Position numbers and translations under genes: made by a program
Part shown: positions 1-11,095 of the stretch, piece after piece
Layout: every line of letters begins with the position of its first letter
How positions within the stretch are numbered: position 1 is the stretch's first letter
The notes under the pieces: generated by a model
The model's database searches: none
Told to the model about the DNA's origin: nothing
The model's input: only the letters and a program-made list of their open reading frames with translations
From: Amaranthus tricolor
Taxonomy: Eukaryota > Streptophyta > Magnoliopsida > Caryophyllales > Amaranthaceae
Length of the DNA stretch: 64,000 nt
Direction of reading: 5' to 3'
Assembly: GCF_026212465.1 (NCBI RefSeq)
Contig: NC_080059.1
Location: 22,154,068-22,218,067, forward strand

Positions 1-840
1 TTGTGTGCACAAAACAGAACACAAACAGAACCAATCAGCACAATTTCAGAATCTGTGTGCTCCACTTTCACTACTGTGAACCCAATCAAAGCAACTCCAA
101 TACTGATGAAAATTGGTGACAACACAGCTAAAGATGTCTACAAACACTCAGAATTGAAATTACTCAAAAATATTGTGTGGTTTGATCACAAATCAAATTT
201 CACTACACACATAAAGTCTGAATTGACTCTGTGACCTTTGGTCAAAAACACTTGCGCATCTTTTTTTCCACAACCCCACTGACTACACAACAAGACTCAC
301 CAAAAACTAGACTCAAAATGAATCAATGTGAAAAAAAGAAAAAATGAAAAGGACTCAAAAATGAAAGAGAAATGAAGAAAATACAGAAGACACAAAAAAA
401 TGAACCCCCCTGTACTTTTTCAAAACAACACTGAAATGGGTCAATCAAGAAGCCTATGAAACGTAAGAAAAAATGCACACACGATGTGTTTTGATGAATA
501 TAGGATGTTAATTGATAATGTGATGGAAAATGAAGGCCAAAGGAAAGAATCTTGATAGGTTTTCGAAGACAACTTACCACACATGTACAGAACTGATCAA
601 TGGTGCGCAGTCTGTAACGAATCATGCATATCTCCTTCAATACTCCACCAAATCCAATAATTCCAACGCCAAAAATTCACCAACTCAATGAACAATATTG
701 TGCAAAAAAAGTTTTGAAAAATAACCTCAAACGGTCCTCCAAAACGATCAAGTTTCAAACCCCAAAAACTGACAGAATCTGAACAATGGTTCCTCTGTGC
801 GTACCTTGTCCCCTTCGTGAACCGTGCTCTGATACCAAGT
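1..840 (-). mobile_element. Leader region of a minus-strand copia-type element (partial)
   Basis: This stretch lies immediately inside the primer-binding site and LTR that start at 841, so it should be the untranslated leader of an LTR element read right to left. No gag or pol motif is visible on the minus strand, and the short ORFs here have no recognisable domain. The coding part of the element, if it survives, is left of the window. Assignment to the element is by position only. Confidence 0.45.
826..837 (-). other. Primer-binding site, initiator-Met tRNA type
   Basis: On the minus strand this reads TGGTATCAGAGC, the usual complement of the 3' end of plant initiator methionine tRNA. It sits three bases inside the LTR edge at 841. 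It fixes the orientation of the element: LTR to the right, coding region to the left. Confidence 0.75.
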
Positions 841-2300
841 TGATGCGTAACCGGGGCTGATTAAGGCCTTGGTTATGCAAGGAAGAATGTTGCGCAGAAG
901 CTTTAATGATTACTACAAACAATACTACGAAATGATCATGAAAAGAACACGAAACAACCACAAACAGAAACAAGAACTCCGTTCTTGATTTTCTGATGTT
1001 GATCACCTGTGACGCTCCCCTATGATCGACACAAAACTGATATGTACAAAGCCTTCCAGACCTTGCACTCGAGGTTTCCTTAAAGTATCAAGGCTGCTCC
1101 ACAACTCTTAACACTCCAAGGATCAAAGGATACTCCGTAACCTTTGATGAAGTTGCCTCCAACTTCGAAGAAGAAAACAGAAAAACACTTTTCTGAAATA
1201 CCTCACTATATTGAATGATCGAAATGAAACATACTTGAACGTTTATTACATGGGTGAGGCCCTCCTTATATAGAGTCCTCAACTACCTTAACGGCTCTAT
1301 TAGCACACGCCTCATTAAAAAGACACGTGCTATTTACAAAGTGCTTAAAACAGAAACAGAAAGCAAAAACACTTAGAACAAATTCTGATCTGCAAATCAG
1401 TTGAGCAGCCCTCCTTCAGCTCAGCCTCTAGGACTCCACGTTGATTATTAGAGTGGTTTTAGGACCTTGATAGCAAGTTCCTAGTGTAGAGATTCCATTT
1501 CTACCCTTGGTGGCACAAGGTACCATGAAACACGATCTGGACAAAGCGTGCTAGGTCAGCTGGTCAGAACAAGCTTGCAACTTTGTTCTGTTCTGATTTG
1601 TACTTCCTGCTGAGTGGCTGACCTTCACGGCTCATTTCAGTGGGTTATTCATGATGTATAGTGATGTTCTTGGGCCAAGGTATGAAGTTCCATGTACCAA
1701 GATTCCATTTCCACTTTAGCCTAGGTCCTAGATGCGTATGTTTGGTCTCCACGTGTCGTGCAAGGTGGCCTGGTCGCTAGTTCGCTGCTGTGCTGTGCTG
1801 TTCTGAAACCATGAGTTGTTCTCTGAGGTCCGTATGCAGCCTTGTGTGGCTCCTTTGGTATCTTTTCTTGATGCAAACACATTTGCATCACCTTGTTGGT
1901 GCTGTTTGAATCACCGCCCCTATTGCAATTGAATACCCGCCAAATTTTTGTTATTTGCTTCATTTATTTAGCCGCCACTTTCTTGCTTCAGTACAGGACT
2001 TTTGTTCCACATTGTTATGCTAAGAGGACTTCAGTTCCTTGGAAAGCTTGCTTGACTTGGCTTGTGTTGGACTTGGTGGTGTAACCCTTTTAGCTCCTTT
2101 CCTTGCTTGGTGCTTCTTACAATGTTGCAACTTGCATTTTGCTTAAAACATAAGATTTCTACTGACTAAGCCTAAGAGTTCTTATAGTTCTAACTTACAT
2201 GCTTAAGTTTAAAAACGCAAAAACTTGAAACACAAAAAGTCTCTTGAAAATAGAACGCAAAAAAAGTTTCTTGAAACCTAATTGAAAACCAAATGTTAAC
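841..2300 (-). mobile_element. 5' LTR of a copia-type element (minus strand)
   Basis: The sequence begins TGATGCG directly after a primer-binding site, as expected for an LTR read on the minus strand. A TATA box in the right orientation lies at 1264-1273, giving a U3 of about 1 kb and an R-U5 of about 420 bp. Within U3 two imperfect copies of a segment starting near 1490 and near 1700 (both with AGATTCCATTT) suggest an old internal duplication. The outer end is not resolved: no clear CA plus target duplication was found between 2100 and 2340. The copia label rests on leader and PBS style, so it is tentative. Confidence 0.5.
1264..1273 (-). promoter_or_regulatory. TATA box of the minus-strand LTR
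   Basis: Reads CTATATAAGG on the minus strand, a strong plant TATA box. Its position inside the LTR at 841 onward fits the LTR promoter. Confidence 0.55.
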
Positions 2301-2596
2301 CTTTTAGAACTAAATTTGATGGGACTTTCTGCATACCAAGAGGATCATGGGAGACATTAGAGGTGTAGGAAGTAGAAAGCACAAAGGTTCCTCTTCCTCA
2401 ACATATAATATTTCTACTACATGTTTATTTCTAAAGGCACGCCTGAGACGCACATGAGCACATTTCTTGTGCCTTAGTGTGCCTCATACTTTTCAAAACT
2501 AAGCTTTGATGCAACATAAAGGGTCCAAATTGATAAATAAGCTCACGTTAGAGTCTACTTTTATGCGATATGATCATAATATTTTTTCTACAAACT

Positions 2597-2817
2597 TGTC
2601 ATACCCGGTACAGAGACAGAAGGGGTACCTTATTCAAGACATATCAGAGGCGTGAGTGGAAAAGAGGAGAAGACAGTTGAGCGGGCAAAATGGTAGGTTG
2701 GGTTGTAAGAATAGAAGAGAAAATATTTTGATATAAATACTTTCTATATAAAGATTCATTCTTGTCTTTGTTCTTTTATGTGCGTGTGTGGGGGAACCAG
2801 AGACTTGGTGTGTCTCA
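2597..2817 (+). repeat. 5' LTR of the gypsy element at 2597-8627
   Basis: Starts TGTCATACCC and ends TGTCTCA. It is 221 bp against 363 bp for the 3' copy. The shortfall is two internal deletions around the shared motif CTATATAAAGA, which includes the likely TATA box. Confidence 0.85.
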
Positions 2818-2818
2818 A

Positions 2819-2830
2819 CAGTATCAGAGC
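2819..2830 (+). other. Degenerate primer-binding site
   Basis: Reads CAGTATCAGAGC, two changes from the TGGTATCAGAGC complement of initiator Met tRNA, right after the 5' LTR. Confidence 0.7.
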
Positions 2831-2856
2831 AGTTATTCTGAGTTTCCTTTGCAACA

Positions 2857-3925
2857 GTGGGGAACCAAAATCCTCAACATAAGATTGATCAGATGGAGCA
2901 AGATTTGGAAAGACTGAAAGGGATGTTTACCAATCAAGTGAGGGTCGAAGTGGCGGCCGTAAAGGAAAGATTTTCCAGGAAGCAGGAGAGTACTAATCAA
3001 TCTTTGGCCATTTTGATGGATGGGCATGCCAAACTAATAGAGATGGGAACTCAATCTGATGGAAATTGGAGGAATCAGCAAGCAAGAACTCACGAAGGAC
3101 AGAATCTTGGCTGGATGGGTAGAAGGGAGAATGAACAGCAACATCCGCCACATGAGGGGAATTCTCATGGAGGCTCCAATTTGAGGATAAGGAGATTAAA
3201 TTTACCCTCTTTTAATGGAGAAGATACGGATGATTAGATCTTGATGGCTGAAAAATACTTTTCTTTTTACAATCTCAGTGAAGATGAAAAGGTTGAAGCG
3301 TCGGTGGTGTGTTTTAAGGGAGAGGCCATGTTGTATATAGTTGGGAAAATCAAAGAACACTATTAACACATTGGGAATACATGAAGACTTGATTTTGGAA
3401 CATTTTCGTCCGTTTGAGGATAGAGATCTTTATGAGCAGTGGATGGTGGTGGAGCAAACGGGTACCGTAGCGGAGTATAGACATGAGTTTGTGAAGAGAT
3501 TGACTCACCTGAAGCAAGTAGCAGAGATGATGATGTTGGGGGCGTTCTTGAGAGGATTAAAGGAAAAGGTCAAGGCGGAATTGCGACGCTAAAGCAAGCT
3601 ATGTCATGGATTGGATGGGACAAACCTAGTTGGGAAGAAGACAGGTTACAGTCCAAAATTACCTAATTAACCCCTAAAAAAATCTTGCCCACCCAAAGTA
3701 CCAAAATACCCCTCAGACAACCAATTACATCACAAACCCTAAAATCCCTAGAACCCAACCAAATTCATCCAGAACTTGACTACCCTACCACACCCAGGCG
3801 ACAATGCCAGTGAAAGATTAAAAAGGTTAAGTGATAAGGAATTCTGAGAAAAGAGGTCCAAAGGAATATGTTTTCAGTGTAATGGAAAATGGTCCTTAAA
3901 CCATGTTTGTAGCAAAAAAGAGATG
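2857..3925 (+). pseudogene. gag of the gypsy element (broken)
   Basis: The first open part (2857-3237) is a polar, helix-rich N-terminus ending in LNLPSFNGED. A stop follows, and the frame goes on with a capsid-like stretch (AEKYFSFYNLSEDEKVE), then 3341-3592 with LYEQWMVVEQTGTVAEYRHE and FLRGLKEKVKAEL, both typical of plant gypsy gag. A zinc knuckle of the form C-x2-C-x7-H-x-C lies at 3869-3910 (CFQCNGKWSLNHVC). At least two stops and frame changes separate these parts. The protein would have been the capsid and nucleic-acid-binding component of virus-like particles. The same gag type recurs in the relic near 11540-11950. Confidence 0.7.
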
Positions 3926-4076
3926 AATGTGTTAATAGGTGTGGCGGAGGCAGACGAAGAGGCGGGTGGCGTGGTATTCGTCGAAGAGATTGAGGAGGAA
4001 GAATTGGACGTTATAAACATCTTATTGAATTCAATGGGGCATTACAAGTCTGAAAAAGATGTAATTATTAGGAAAT

Positions 4077-4340
4077 ATTGGCGAAAATGAGTTGATAGTG
4101 ATGATTGACCCAGGGGCTACCAATAAATTGATTTTTAATCAAGCTATCCAGAAGCTCAAGATCCGTTGTGAAGAATGTGAAAAGTTTGGCGTGGTTTTGG
4201 GGAATGGGCAGGAAATAGTGGGGCAAGTCATTTGTAGGTTGGTGACATTGTAAATACAAAGGTTGGAGATAGTGCAAGATTTTCTCGCTTTGGAGTTAGG
4301 GTTATTCTGATTTAATCTTGGGTATTCAATGGCTCGAAAT
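4077..4340 (+). pseudogene. Retroviral-type aspartic protease (broken)
   Basis: A protease-like stretch with ELIVMIDPGATNKLI; the active-site triplet, usually DSG, reads DPG. The following VVLGNGQEIVGQVICRL matches the flap region of plant gypsy proteases. Stops follow at once. In an intact element it would cut the Gag-Pol polyprotein. Confidence 0.55.
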
Positions 4341-4844
4341 GTTGGGCCCCATAACAACAAACTAGAAGATGCAAACGATGCAATTTTTGTGGCAAGGGAG
4401 GACATCCATGTTAGTAGGTGATCTCTCGTTGAAATGGTCGAAAATTTCGTTGAAAGTTATGATTCAGATGTTGCGCAGAAAGGGAGAAGGAATTTTGGCA
4501 GAGATTAATGGTATTGAGAGTTGGTTAAAGGAGACATTGATACCTGCCACACTGTTTGACACTTATTCGGCTATATTCTAGCAGCAACTTCCCTTACCAG
4601 CCAAAAGTGCTCAAGATCATGCCATAAACCTTAAGGAGGGGACCGATCCTATTAATGTACGACCGTACCGTCATCCCCATAGTCAAAAGAATGATATAGA
4701 ATGGTTGGTGCAAGACATGCTTAGAGCCGGGATCATACATCCGTCAATTAGCCTATTATCGAGTCTCGTGATATTGGTGAAGAAGAAAGAGAAGGGTCAT
4801 GAGGTTCTGAGTCGATTATAGGGCTTTGAATAAAGCTAATCTTA

Positions 4845-6045
4845 TTGTTAGTAATGGCGCCCCACCCTCATCTTCAAGTCCAAGTCCATTTTCAAGTCTC
4901 TGAACAAGCACTTCTTGTTTAGACTTTACATATTTAAATTCAAGAGACATTATTAGTTTTAATAGGTAGTTTAAATTTAAAAGACTTTGGGTTTGTTTAT
5001 ATAACTTTACTAAAACTTTGTTTAGACTTTTGTTAGAATTTTATGAACATCCTAGGATAGTTTTAGTTAAAATAAATGACAGTGCTTATGCAATCAATGT
5101 AAGGAACTGCTAGCATCGAGTCAAGTAAAAACGAGGATACATCCAATTAATCGTGGGAAATGACGGGCAACAATATGCGTTTATGTGTTTGTACAAGTGA
5201 AAAGATCTACGGTTAAAGTGGCCAACAACCATCAACATCATGAGTGGTTTCAAACATCGTGGGGAGTTTACATAAGAACATGGATTGAATGTAAATAATA
5301 ATCGTACAACACATAAGGTTAGAGGAGGAGTACGTGGAAGCTACATCGTAGCTACCTACGGTTGTAGCAGGTATGGAAAACGTGGGAGAAGCACATGAGC
5401 AGCCATCCATGAGAAGTTAGTAAGAACATGCACCAATTCCATTCCCAAAGAAGTTACAAAGCTACGTGTGGTGTGTATGCTGAAAATGAGAGTTATGCAT
5501 TTACGGTTACGACATGCAGTTTATGGGTAGTTGAAGGTGTGCAAGTGATTGTGAATGGTTATGCACAAGATCATGGAGTCATGGATTGATGAATGAGGTA
5601 ACTGTATAGCTGTTTAGGAACTTACACAGAGCATGGGTGATTGGAAAGACAACTGTACAACAATACCGAAAAGCAACCAGTAGTAACTGTTTTCCTTCTT
5701 AGGTTTTCTTAAGGAAATTTTAGGTTTATTTCTTAGTTTTTAAAGTGCTTATAAATAGCTTTAGATGTACTTCATTCAGTAGTGGATGAATCAATGATAA
5801 AAAAGCCCGAAGCATTCTTGTTTCAAATTTTTGTTGTTCTTACGATTCTTGGATTGGAATTGTGATTGCAAAAGTTCTTATTCTTAGTGTAATTGGCGAT
5901 TGCACTTGTGCCTTAAGAGCCTCTTAATTTGCTAAATAGATTTTTACTGAGTTTTGAGTTAGCCACCTATCTTTTCTTTTGATTGTTGTTCGAAAATCAT
6001 AATTCCATTCGACATTCCACACGCCACAAACACACCTTCATTGCT
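4845..6045 (+). mobile_element. Unidentified insertion in the RT, probably LTR-like
   Basis: This segment separates two halves of one conserved RT domain, so it is an insertion. It has no coding motif. A TATA-like TTATAAATAG sits at 5749-5758, followed about 40 bases later by AATGATAAAAAAG, a layout common in plant LTR promoters and polyadenylation regions, and it begins with TGTTAG. I could not find a matching CA end or target duplication, so a solo LTR is only a suggestion. Confidence 0.4.
5749..5758 (+). promoter_or_regulatory. TATA-like motif in the insertion
   Basis: TTATAAATAG, about 900 bp into the inserted segment; the best candidate for an LTR promoter there. Confidence 0.35.
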
Positions 6046-6489
6046 CGACATTTGTTCTTCGTTGATGATGAAGTTGGTGGTGAAGTTGCTAGACGAGTCA
6101 CCTGGAGCCAAGATCTTCGCCAAGTTGGACCTCAAATCGGGGTACCATCAAATAAGGATGAAAGCTCAAGATGTTCACTAAACGACATTTAGGACTCATG
6201 AGGACCACTGTGAGTTTCTAGTCATGCCCTTTGGCTTGACTAATGCTCCATTGACATTTCAATCGTTAATGAATGAAGTTTTTAGACATTCTTTACGTGT
6301 TTGTGTTGGTTTTCTTCGATTACATACTCGTGTATAGTAAAGGACGGGAGGAACATCGTGAACATGTGAAGTTAGTGTTTCAATGTTTGAGGAGCAAGGA
6401 GTTGATTATGAATGGAGGAAAGTGTGAATTTGGAGTGAGTAGCGCGGCATACTTGGGTCACATAATAACAGAGGAAGGGGTTTTGGTGG

Positions 6490-7101
6490 ATGAAGAGAAG
6501 ATGCCTTTCCGCAGTTGAAGGACACAATGACAAAGGTGCCGGTTCTAGCCATGCTGGATTTTCAAAAACAGTTTGTGGTGGAGACTGGCACATCACATCA
6601 AGGGTTAGGGCTGTTTTAATGCAAGACAAACATCCTATAGCCTTCTTATGCAAAACATTAGGAATCCCGGCTAGTAACAAATCCATTTATGAGAAAGAGC
6701 TAATGGCAATCATGTTTGCCATTTTGAAGTGGAAACATTACCTACTTAGGAGAAGGTTCATGGTGAAAACAAATCAAAAAAGTTTGAAGCATTTGTTAGA
6801 GCAACAGGAAGTCAATAGTGATTATCAAAAGTTGGTGATGAAGTTGATGGGGTTTGATTTTGTGATCGAGTATAATCCGGGGAAAAACAACTTGGTGGCG
6901 GGCGCTCTCTCTCGTATACCCTACTATGTGATGGAGCTTGGGGTTTTATTGAGTTCAACCGGTATAGATTGGGGATTGCTACAGGAGGAAGTCAAGAAGG
7001 ATGCAACCTTGACTAGGGTGAGACATGCTGTTGAAAAAGGGGAGCATGTACCCTTAGGTTTCGAGTTGGTGAATGATCTTCTGTATATTAAGTGTAAATA
7101 A
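6490..7101 (+). pseudogene. RNase H domain of the gypsy element
   Basis: Contains the expected order: QDKHPIAFLCKTLG, NKSIYEKELMAI with the conserved YEKEL, KWKHYLLRRRFMVKTNQKSL (usually TDQKSL; the aspartate is changed), then the exit motif VIEYNPGKNNLVAGALSRIP (usually ADALSR). The N-terminal edge near 6500-6600 is disturbed. In an intact element this domain removes the RNA strand during reverse transcription. Confidence 0.8.
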
Positions 7102-7109
7102 GTATTAGC

Positions 7110-8264
7110 TTAGTCATCTCCCTTTATTTCCATCTTGCTACGTGAATACCACACTTCTCCATTGGAGGACAAGCGAGATAGCTTATGACGTATCTTCGAA
7201 TGGTAGCTAAGTGTATCTGGGAGGGAATGAGGAGGCAAGTCACACATTTTGTTAGGGAATGTCACATATGCCAACAAGCTAAGGCCTCTTATCAAAGCCT
7301 AGTAGGCTTGTTGCAAAATCTTCCAATACTTACCCATGCGTGGGAGCATATTACTATGGATTTCATTGAAGGGTTAACCAAATCGGAGGGGGTTGATATG
7401 ATAGTGGTGGTGGAGCGGTTGACCAATTATAGACACTTCGTGGCTCTCAAGACTCCTTTCACGACTCTTACGGTGGCTGCCCTATTTGTTATAGAGATGG
7501 TTAGGTTACATGGATTTCCTACTTCCATTGTGTCGGATCGGGACAAGTTCTTTATGAGTATATTTTGGAGAGAAATGTTACGGTTGCAATAAACCCAATT
7601 ACTTAGAAGTACAACTTTCCATTCACAAACGGAGAGCCAAACGGAGATTGTGAATAAGGTGGTGGAAACGTATTTATGTTACTTTGCTAATGAGCAACCT
7701 AAGAAATCGGCAAAGTGGTTGCAATTGGTTGAATTTAGCTACAACACATCTCCGCACCTTTCAACAAAATTGTCTCCTTTCCAAGCTTTATATGGGAGAG
7801 TACCTCCCCATGTGGTACGCATAGGTCACCAACAGACACTAGTGGAATCATTAGATCAATTATTGCAAGAAAGGGATGCCGTGTTAGGTGAGCTAAAATC
7901 CAACATCATGAAAGCTCAACATCGCATGAAGCATTATGTGAATAAGAAGAGAAGAGATGTCACATATGTAGAGGGGGATTACGCTATTATGGGCCATAAA
8001 GAATCAATCAGAGGATACGGCAAGTAGCTTACAAGCTGGACTTACCAAAGGATTGTCTATACACCCGGTGTTTCATGTGTTACAACTTAAACGGGCTGAG
8101 GGAGTGCACGAATTAGTAGCTGTTGGCTCTCCTTTATCAGCTTATTTGGAGCTTTTAGTGCAGCCAACAGACATCTTGCGGGTGAGACAGCTGAGGTCAC
8201 AACCAAGGGAGGTGTTGGTTCTTTGGAATGGTTTGGATGCAAATGAAGTTTGGCGGGAGGGTAT
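7110..8264 (+). pseudogene. Integrase with chromodomain-like C-terminus (broken)
   Basis: The zinc-binding part shows HFVRECHICQQAKA (7240-7290). The core follows with ITMDFIEGLTKSEG (first aspartate), FPTSIVSDRDKFF (second aspartate), a stop near 7590, then HSQTESQTEIVNKVVETYL with the region of the catalytic glutamate, and SPFQALYGRVPP. After a frame change at 8030, SIHPVFHVLQLKRA leads into VLVLWNGLDANEVW just before the 3' LTR, which resembles the chromodomain-like tail of plant chromoviruses. The reading frame runs on into the LTR. It would insert element DNA into the genome. Confidence 0.75.
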
Positions 8265-8627
8265 TGTCATACCCGGTGCAGAGACACAAGGGGAACCTAT
8301 ATTCAAGACGTATCAGAGGCGTAGGAGAGCAAAAAAAATGAGAAGACAGTAGAGGGGGCAGAAAGGGGTAGGGCTGGGTTGAATGAATAGAAGAGAAAAT
8401 ATTCAGATATAAATATTTTGTGTTTTGTTTGGTTTTGTTGGTTGGCCTTTTGTCTATATAAAGACAGCTTGTACATTTTAATAAATGGTTGTTAAGAAAT
8501 TAAATAAAGGAGCACATAAGGAGTTGCAGTGCTTGAAACTGTGTGTGCATTTTATCATTCTTGTCTTTGTTCTTTACGTGTCTATTCTTGTGTGTGCGTG
8601 TGGGAACTAGATACTTGGTGTGTCTCA
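8265..8627 (+). repeat. 3' LTR of the gypsy element
   Basis: Starts TGTCATACCCGGT after a purine-rich tract (GGCGGGAGGG), contains CTATATAAAGA and AATAAA-like motifs, and ends GTGTCTCA. It is the fuller of the two LTRs at 363 bp. Confidence 0.85.
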
Positions 8628-8739
8628 AATCTTTTAAGCGAATTGCATTAAGGCTACATGGAAATTCTTTCTTGGGATGAGTTTACTATATTTCCACGTT
8701 ACATGAAAATGTGGCATGGAAAACACATATTTTTCCACA

Positions 8740-9606
8740 TATTTTTTTTGAATAATTGAGGTTGATTAAGAGTATTCGTTCGAATAGGATCATTTGTTTA
8801 TCCTTGTTGAAGTTATTGGCGCCTTGAGTGCACCATTCAAGTCTATGCATTCATGGGTGCGTAGGGACGGAATCTCATGAGTTGATTAATATGTGTGTGA
8901 CTTAATGTCGAGGTTTATGATGGAGTTTAAGTGCTTGGATTAATTCATGAAGTTATGAAGGAATTAAGGGGTAACTTAAATGACATGATGAATGATAATA
9001 TTATTGAGGAATTACAAGAGTTTATGGCTAAATCAAAGATGCCTTGAACAAGGCATCCAAGCAAAGCACCCTTGCCTTGAACGAGCGAGTAAATCAGAAC
9101 AAAACAGAAGCTACTGATCTGCAAGTGCTCGAACGAGCAGAATGTGGCTCGAATGAGCACACAGTCCAGAACACTCCAGAGCCTGCTGCTGTAGGGCGCT
9201 CGAATGAGCAGGGTATGTGCTTGAACGAGCGCTTGTCCCTGCTTCACGTAGGATGCTGTGTCGACATTCCAATTGCTTAGGAGCTGCTTCAATTCTCATT
9301 AATTAGTCTTTATGTGTAATACTCATTAAATATAATTTAGCTCTATAAATAATGAGCTCATTTGTTCATACAAACACATCAAACACAAACCCCACGCCCA
9401 AACACATAGCCATTGTTTTTCTCTTACTCAATTGTAATTCTTAATTTGTAAGAGTATTATAATCCATTGAAATAGTATAAACAAGAAACTACACACCACG
9501 GAGGACGTAATCATAATTAGGTGAACCTCCTTAAATCACTGTGTCATTTTATTTGCATTTTATTTCTTTTCAAACATTGTTAGTTCATTGAAATTGATAT
9601 TGTTCA
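8740..9606 (+). mobile_element. Copia-like LTR remnant, probably solo
   Basis: Layout: a palindrome cluster (9040-9231), a TATA box at 9343-9350 (CTATAAAT), then a region near 9500-9550 with GGAGGACGTAATCATAATTA and GTGAACCTCCTTAAATC. That last pattern (two CCTCC-related blocks before a TGTGTC stretch) is a common R-U5 signature of plant copia LTRs. No primer-binding site follows and no gag or pol is present, so a solo LTR or fragment is most likely. Both boundaries are estimates. It lies just upstream of the first visible DnaJ exon. Confidence 0.45.
9040..9231. repeat. Cluster of six 14-16 bp palindromes
   Basis: Perfect or near-perfect palindromes at 9040-9055 (TGCCTTGAACAAGGCA), 9074-9087, 9126-9139 (TGCTCGAACGAGCA, perfect), 9146-9159, 9197-9210 and 9218-9231. 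Most share the core TCG-AA-YGA. They lie upstream of the LTR TATA box. Confidence 0.8.
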
Positions 9607-9953
9607 TCAAGGTACTTCAAACCTTATCGATCATAGCTCACATTTCAATCCTAATTATTTTAGTATTTTAATCCCAACTTCATTTAGCATGCTTAATCAG
9701 ATTAGAATGCATGCTAATATTTTATTGTTTTTATTTCATTTGCAGTTCTAATACAAATATTTACTTATCCTTACTTTTATGGGTTTGCAACATGGTGGTG
9801 GTGGATGTGCATTTGCAATATATTCCTAAATAAATGTTTTCTATAAATATGCTTTTTAAAAGTATGTGTATATGCATTTGTTGAATGTGCATTTGATTTT
9901 TTGGTGAAATTGCAATCATTTAACTTTCTAATTAGCCTTTCTCTTGCTTGCAG

Positions 9954-10112
9954 CATATGGGGTTGATATGTTAAACACAATAGGTTATATTTATTCAAGA
10001 CAAGCAGCTAAAGAGCTTGGAAAAAGGGCATTATACCTTGGTGTCCCTTTTGTTGCTGAATGGTTTAGGAATAAAGGCCATTTTATTAAATCTCAAGTAA
10101 CTGCTGCAACAG
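9954..10112 (+). CDS. DnaJ exon A (DnaJ-X domain)
   Basis: Acceptor CTTGCAG at 9947-9953; donor AG|GTGAAA. Starts with the last two bases of an alanine codon and ends with the first base of a glycine codon. Encodes the Tyr-Gly-Val-Asp-Met to Ala-Ala-Thr stretch. Confidence 0.88.
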
Positions 10113-11033
10113 GTGAAAGAATTATGATGGCTTTGTTTCCGCTTACCATATTTTCCCATGAATTCTTTGCCTTTTTCTCTCTCCATCTTTATATTCATTG
10201 TGTTAAGACATAATAGATGGTAACAAAATGCTCTAAAAAGAATTATATATAGCTTCACAGATGAGTGTTCTAGCTTGCAAATAAGTATGTTGTATGTTAA
10301 GCCATATTATATCTGTTCCAATTCCAATAAGGCTCTCAGAGAGAATATTATGTGATCCATTGGATATGAGGGTATTATGGGTGTATTAGCATTAGTTATT
10401 TAGAGTATAATAGTATAAATTAGGACAAGGGGAAATAGAAAAGACATTAGAAAAATATTGTGATCACTTTAGTATACATGCATCTTGAGACTAGTTTGCA
10501 AATGATTGGTAATCTCTAGTTGTAATCGTTATAGGACTGGTTTTTTCTAGTTGAGGTTGTTTCAAAGTATGTGTGAGGCCAATGGTGGATCTTCAATTGG
10601 GCCTATCCCCTTCAAAATTTTGGTTCATATGAAATTAAGATATTTTTTATTATTTACAATTAAAGGAAGTGGTTTAATAGTAAAATGTGTATTGAACAAG
10701 AGATTTAGATTTAAAACCTTGTCCTTCTAGTTTTGTTTGAATAATAATCTTTGGATTTGGGGGAAAGAATATGATTTGGATGAAAGATGGTAGAGTTAGG
10801 GATTATGTTTTGGGGGAAAAAGGGTGAAATTGATGACATTTGAAATGGTGAGTCGCATAAATAGGCATACAGCAGCCTTAAAGCTTCGAAATTGACGTTT
10901 GCTAACTTTTTATGTGCAAAAAAGTCACGGTGGAACAATTTGGTAAACCTTAGGGTTACCGCATGGATTCTCTAAAAGTTTTGGTTACCACATGGAAAAC
11001 CCAAAACCTCGGGTTTACCAATTGGAATTTCCC

Positions 11034-11095
<62 letters not shown>

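Larger units (their letters stand above)
4577..6480 (+). pseudogene. Reverse transcriptase, split by a 1.2-kb insertion
   Basis: The N-terminal part (about 4577-4844) reads through the conserved entry of gypsy RT up to VDYRALNKAN, with a stop in place of the usual residue before VDY. The domain resumes near 6045-6090 with [19 protein letters not shown], then [12 protein letters not shown] and [13 protein letters not shown]. The second catalytic aspartate of the usual DD pair is tyrosine here, and frameshifts occur around 6180-6300. Thumb-region motifs (LGHIITEEGV) follow to about 6480. The break matches the element described at 4845-6045. The enzyme would have copied element RNA into DNA. Confidence 0.75.
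2597..8627 (+). mobile_element. Ty3/gypsy retrotransposon with chromodomain-like end (decayed)
   Basis: Two direct LTRs start TGTCATACCCGGT (2597 and 8265) and end GTGTCTCA (2817 and 8627). A Met-tRNA-like primer-binding site follows the left LTR. Order between them is gag, protease, reverse transcriptase, RNase H, integrase and a chromodomain-like tail, the gypsy order. The flanking five bases are aaact on the left and aatct on the right, a target duplication with one mismatch, so the ends are original. Many stops and frameshifts, and a 1.2-kb insertion in the RT, make it non-functional. It lies in the direction of the DnaJ gene, inside the intron upstream of the first visible exon. Confidence 0.85.

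Noticed and set aside
1..234. 77-residue open frame at the left edge
   Set aside because: No recognisable domain, and it runs opposite to the minus-strand element whose leader occupies this place; treated as chance.
9044..9299. Short open frames over the palindrome cluster
   Set aside because: Open in both directions because the palindromes are stop-poor; the sequence is LTR-like and non-coding.
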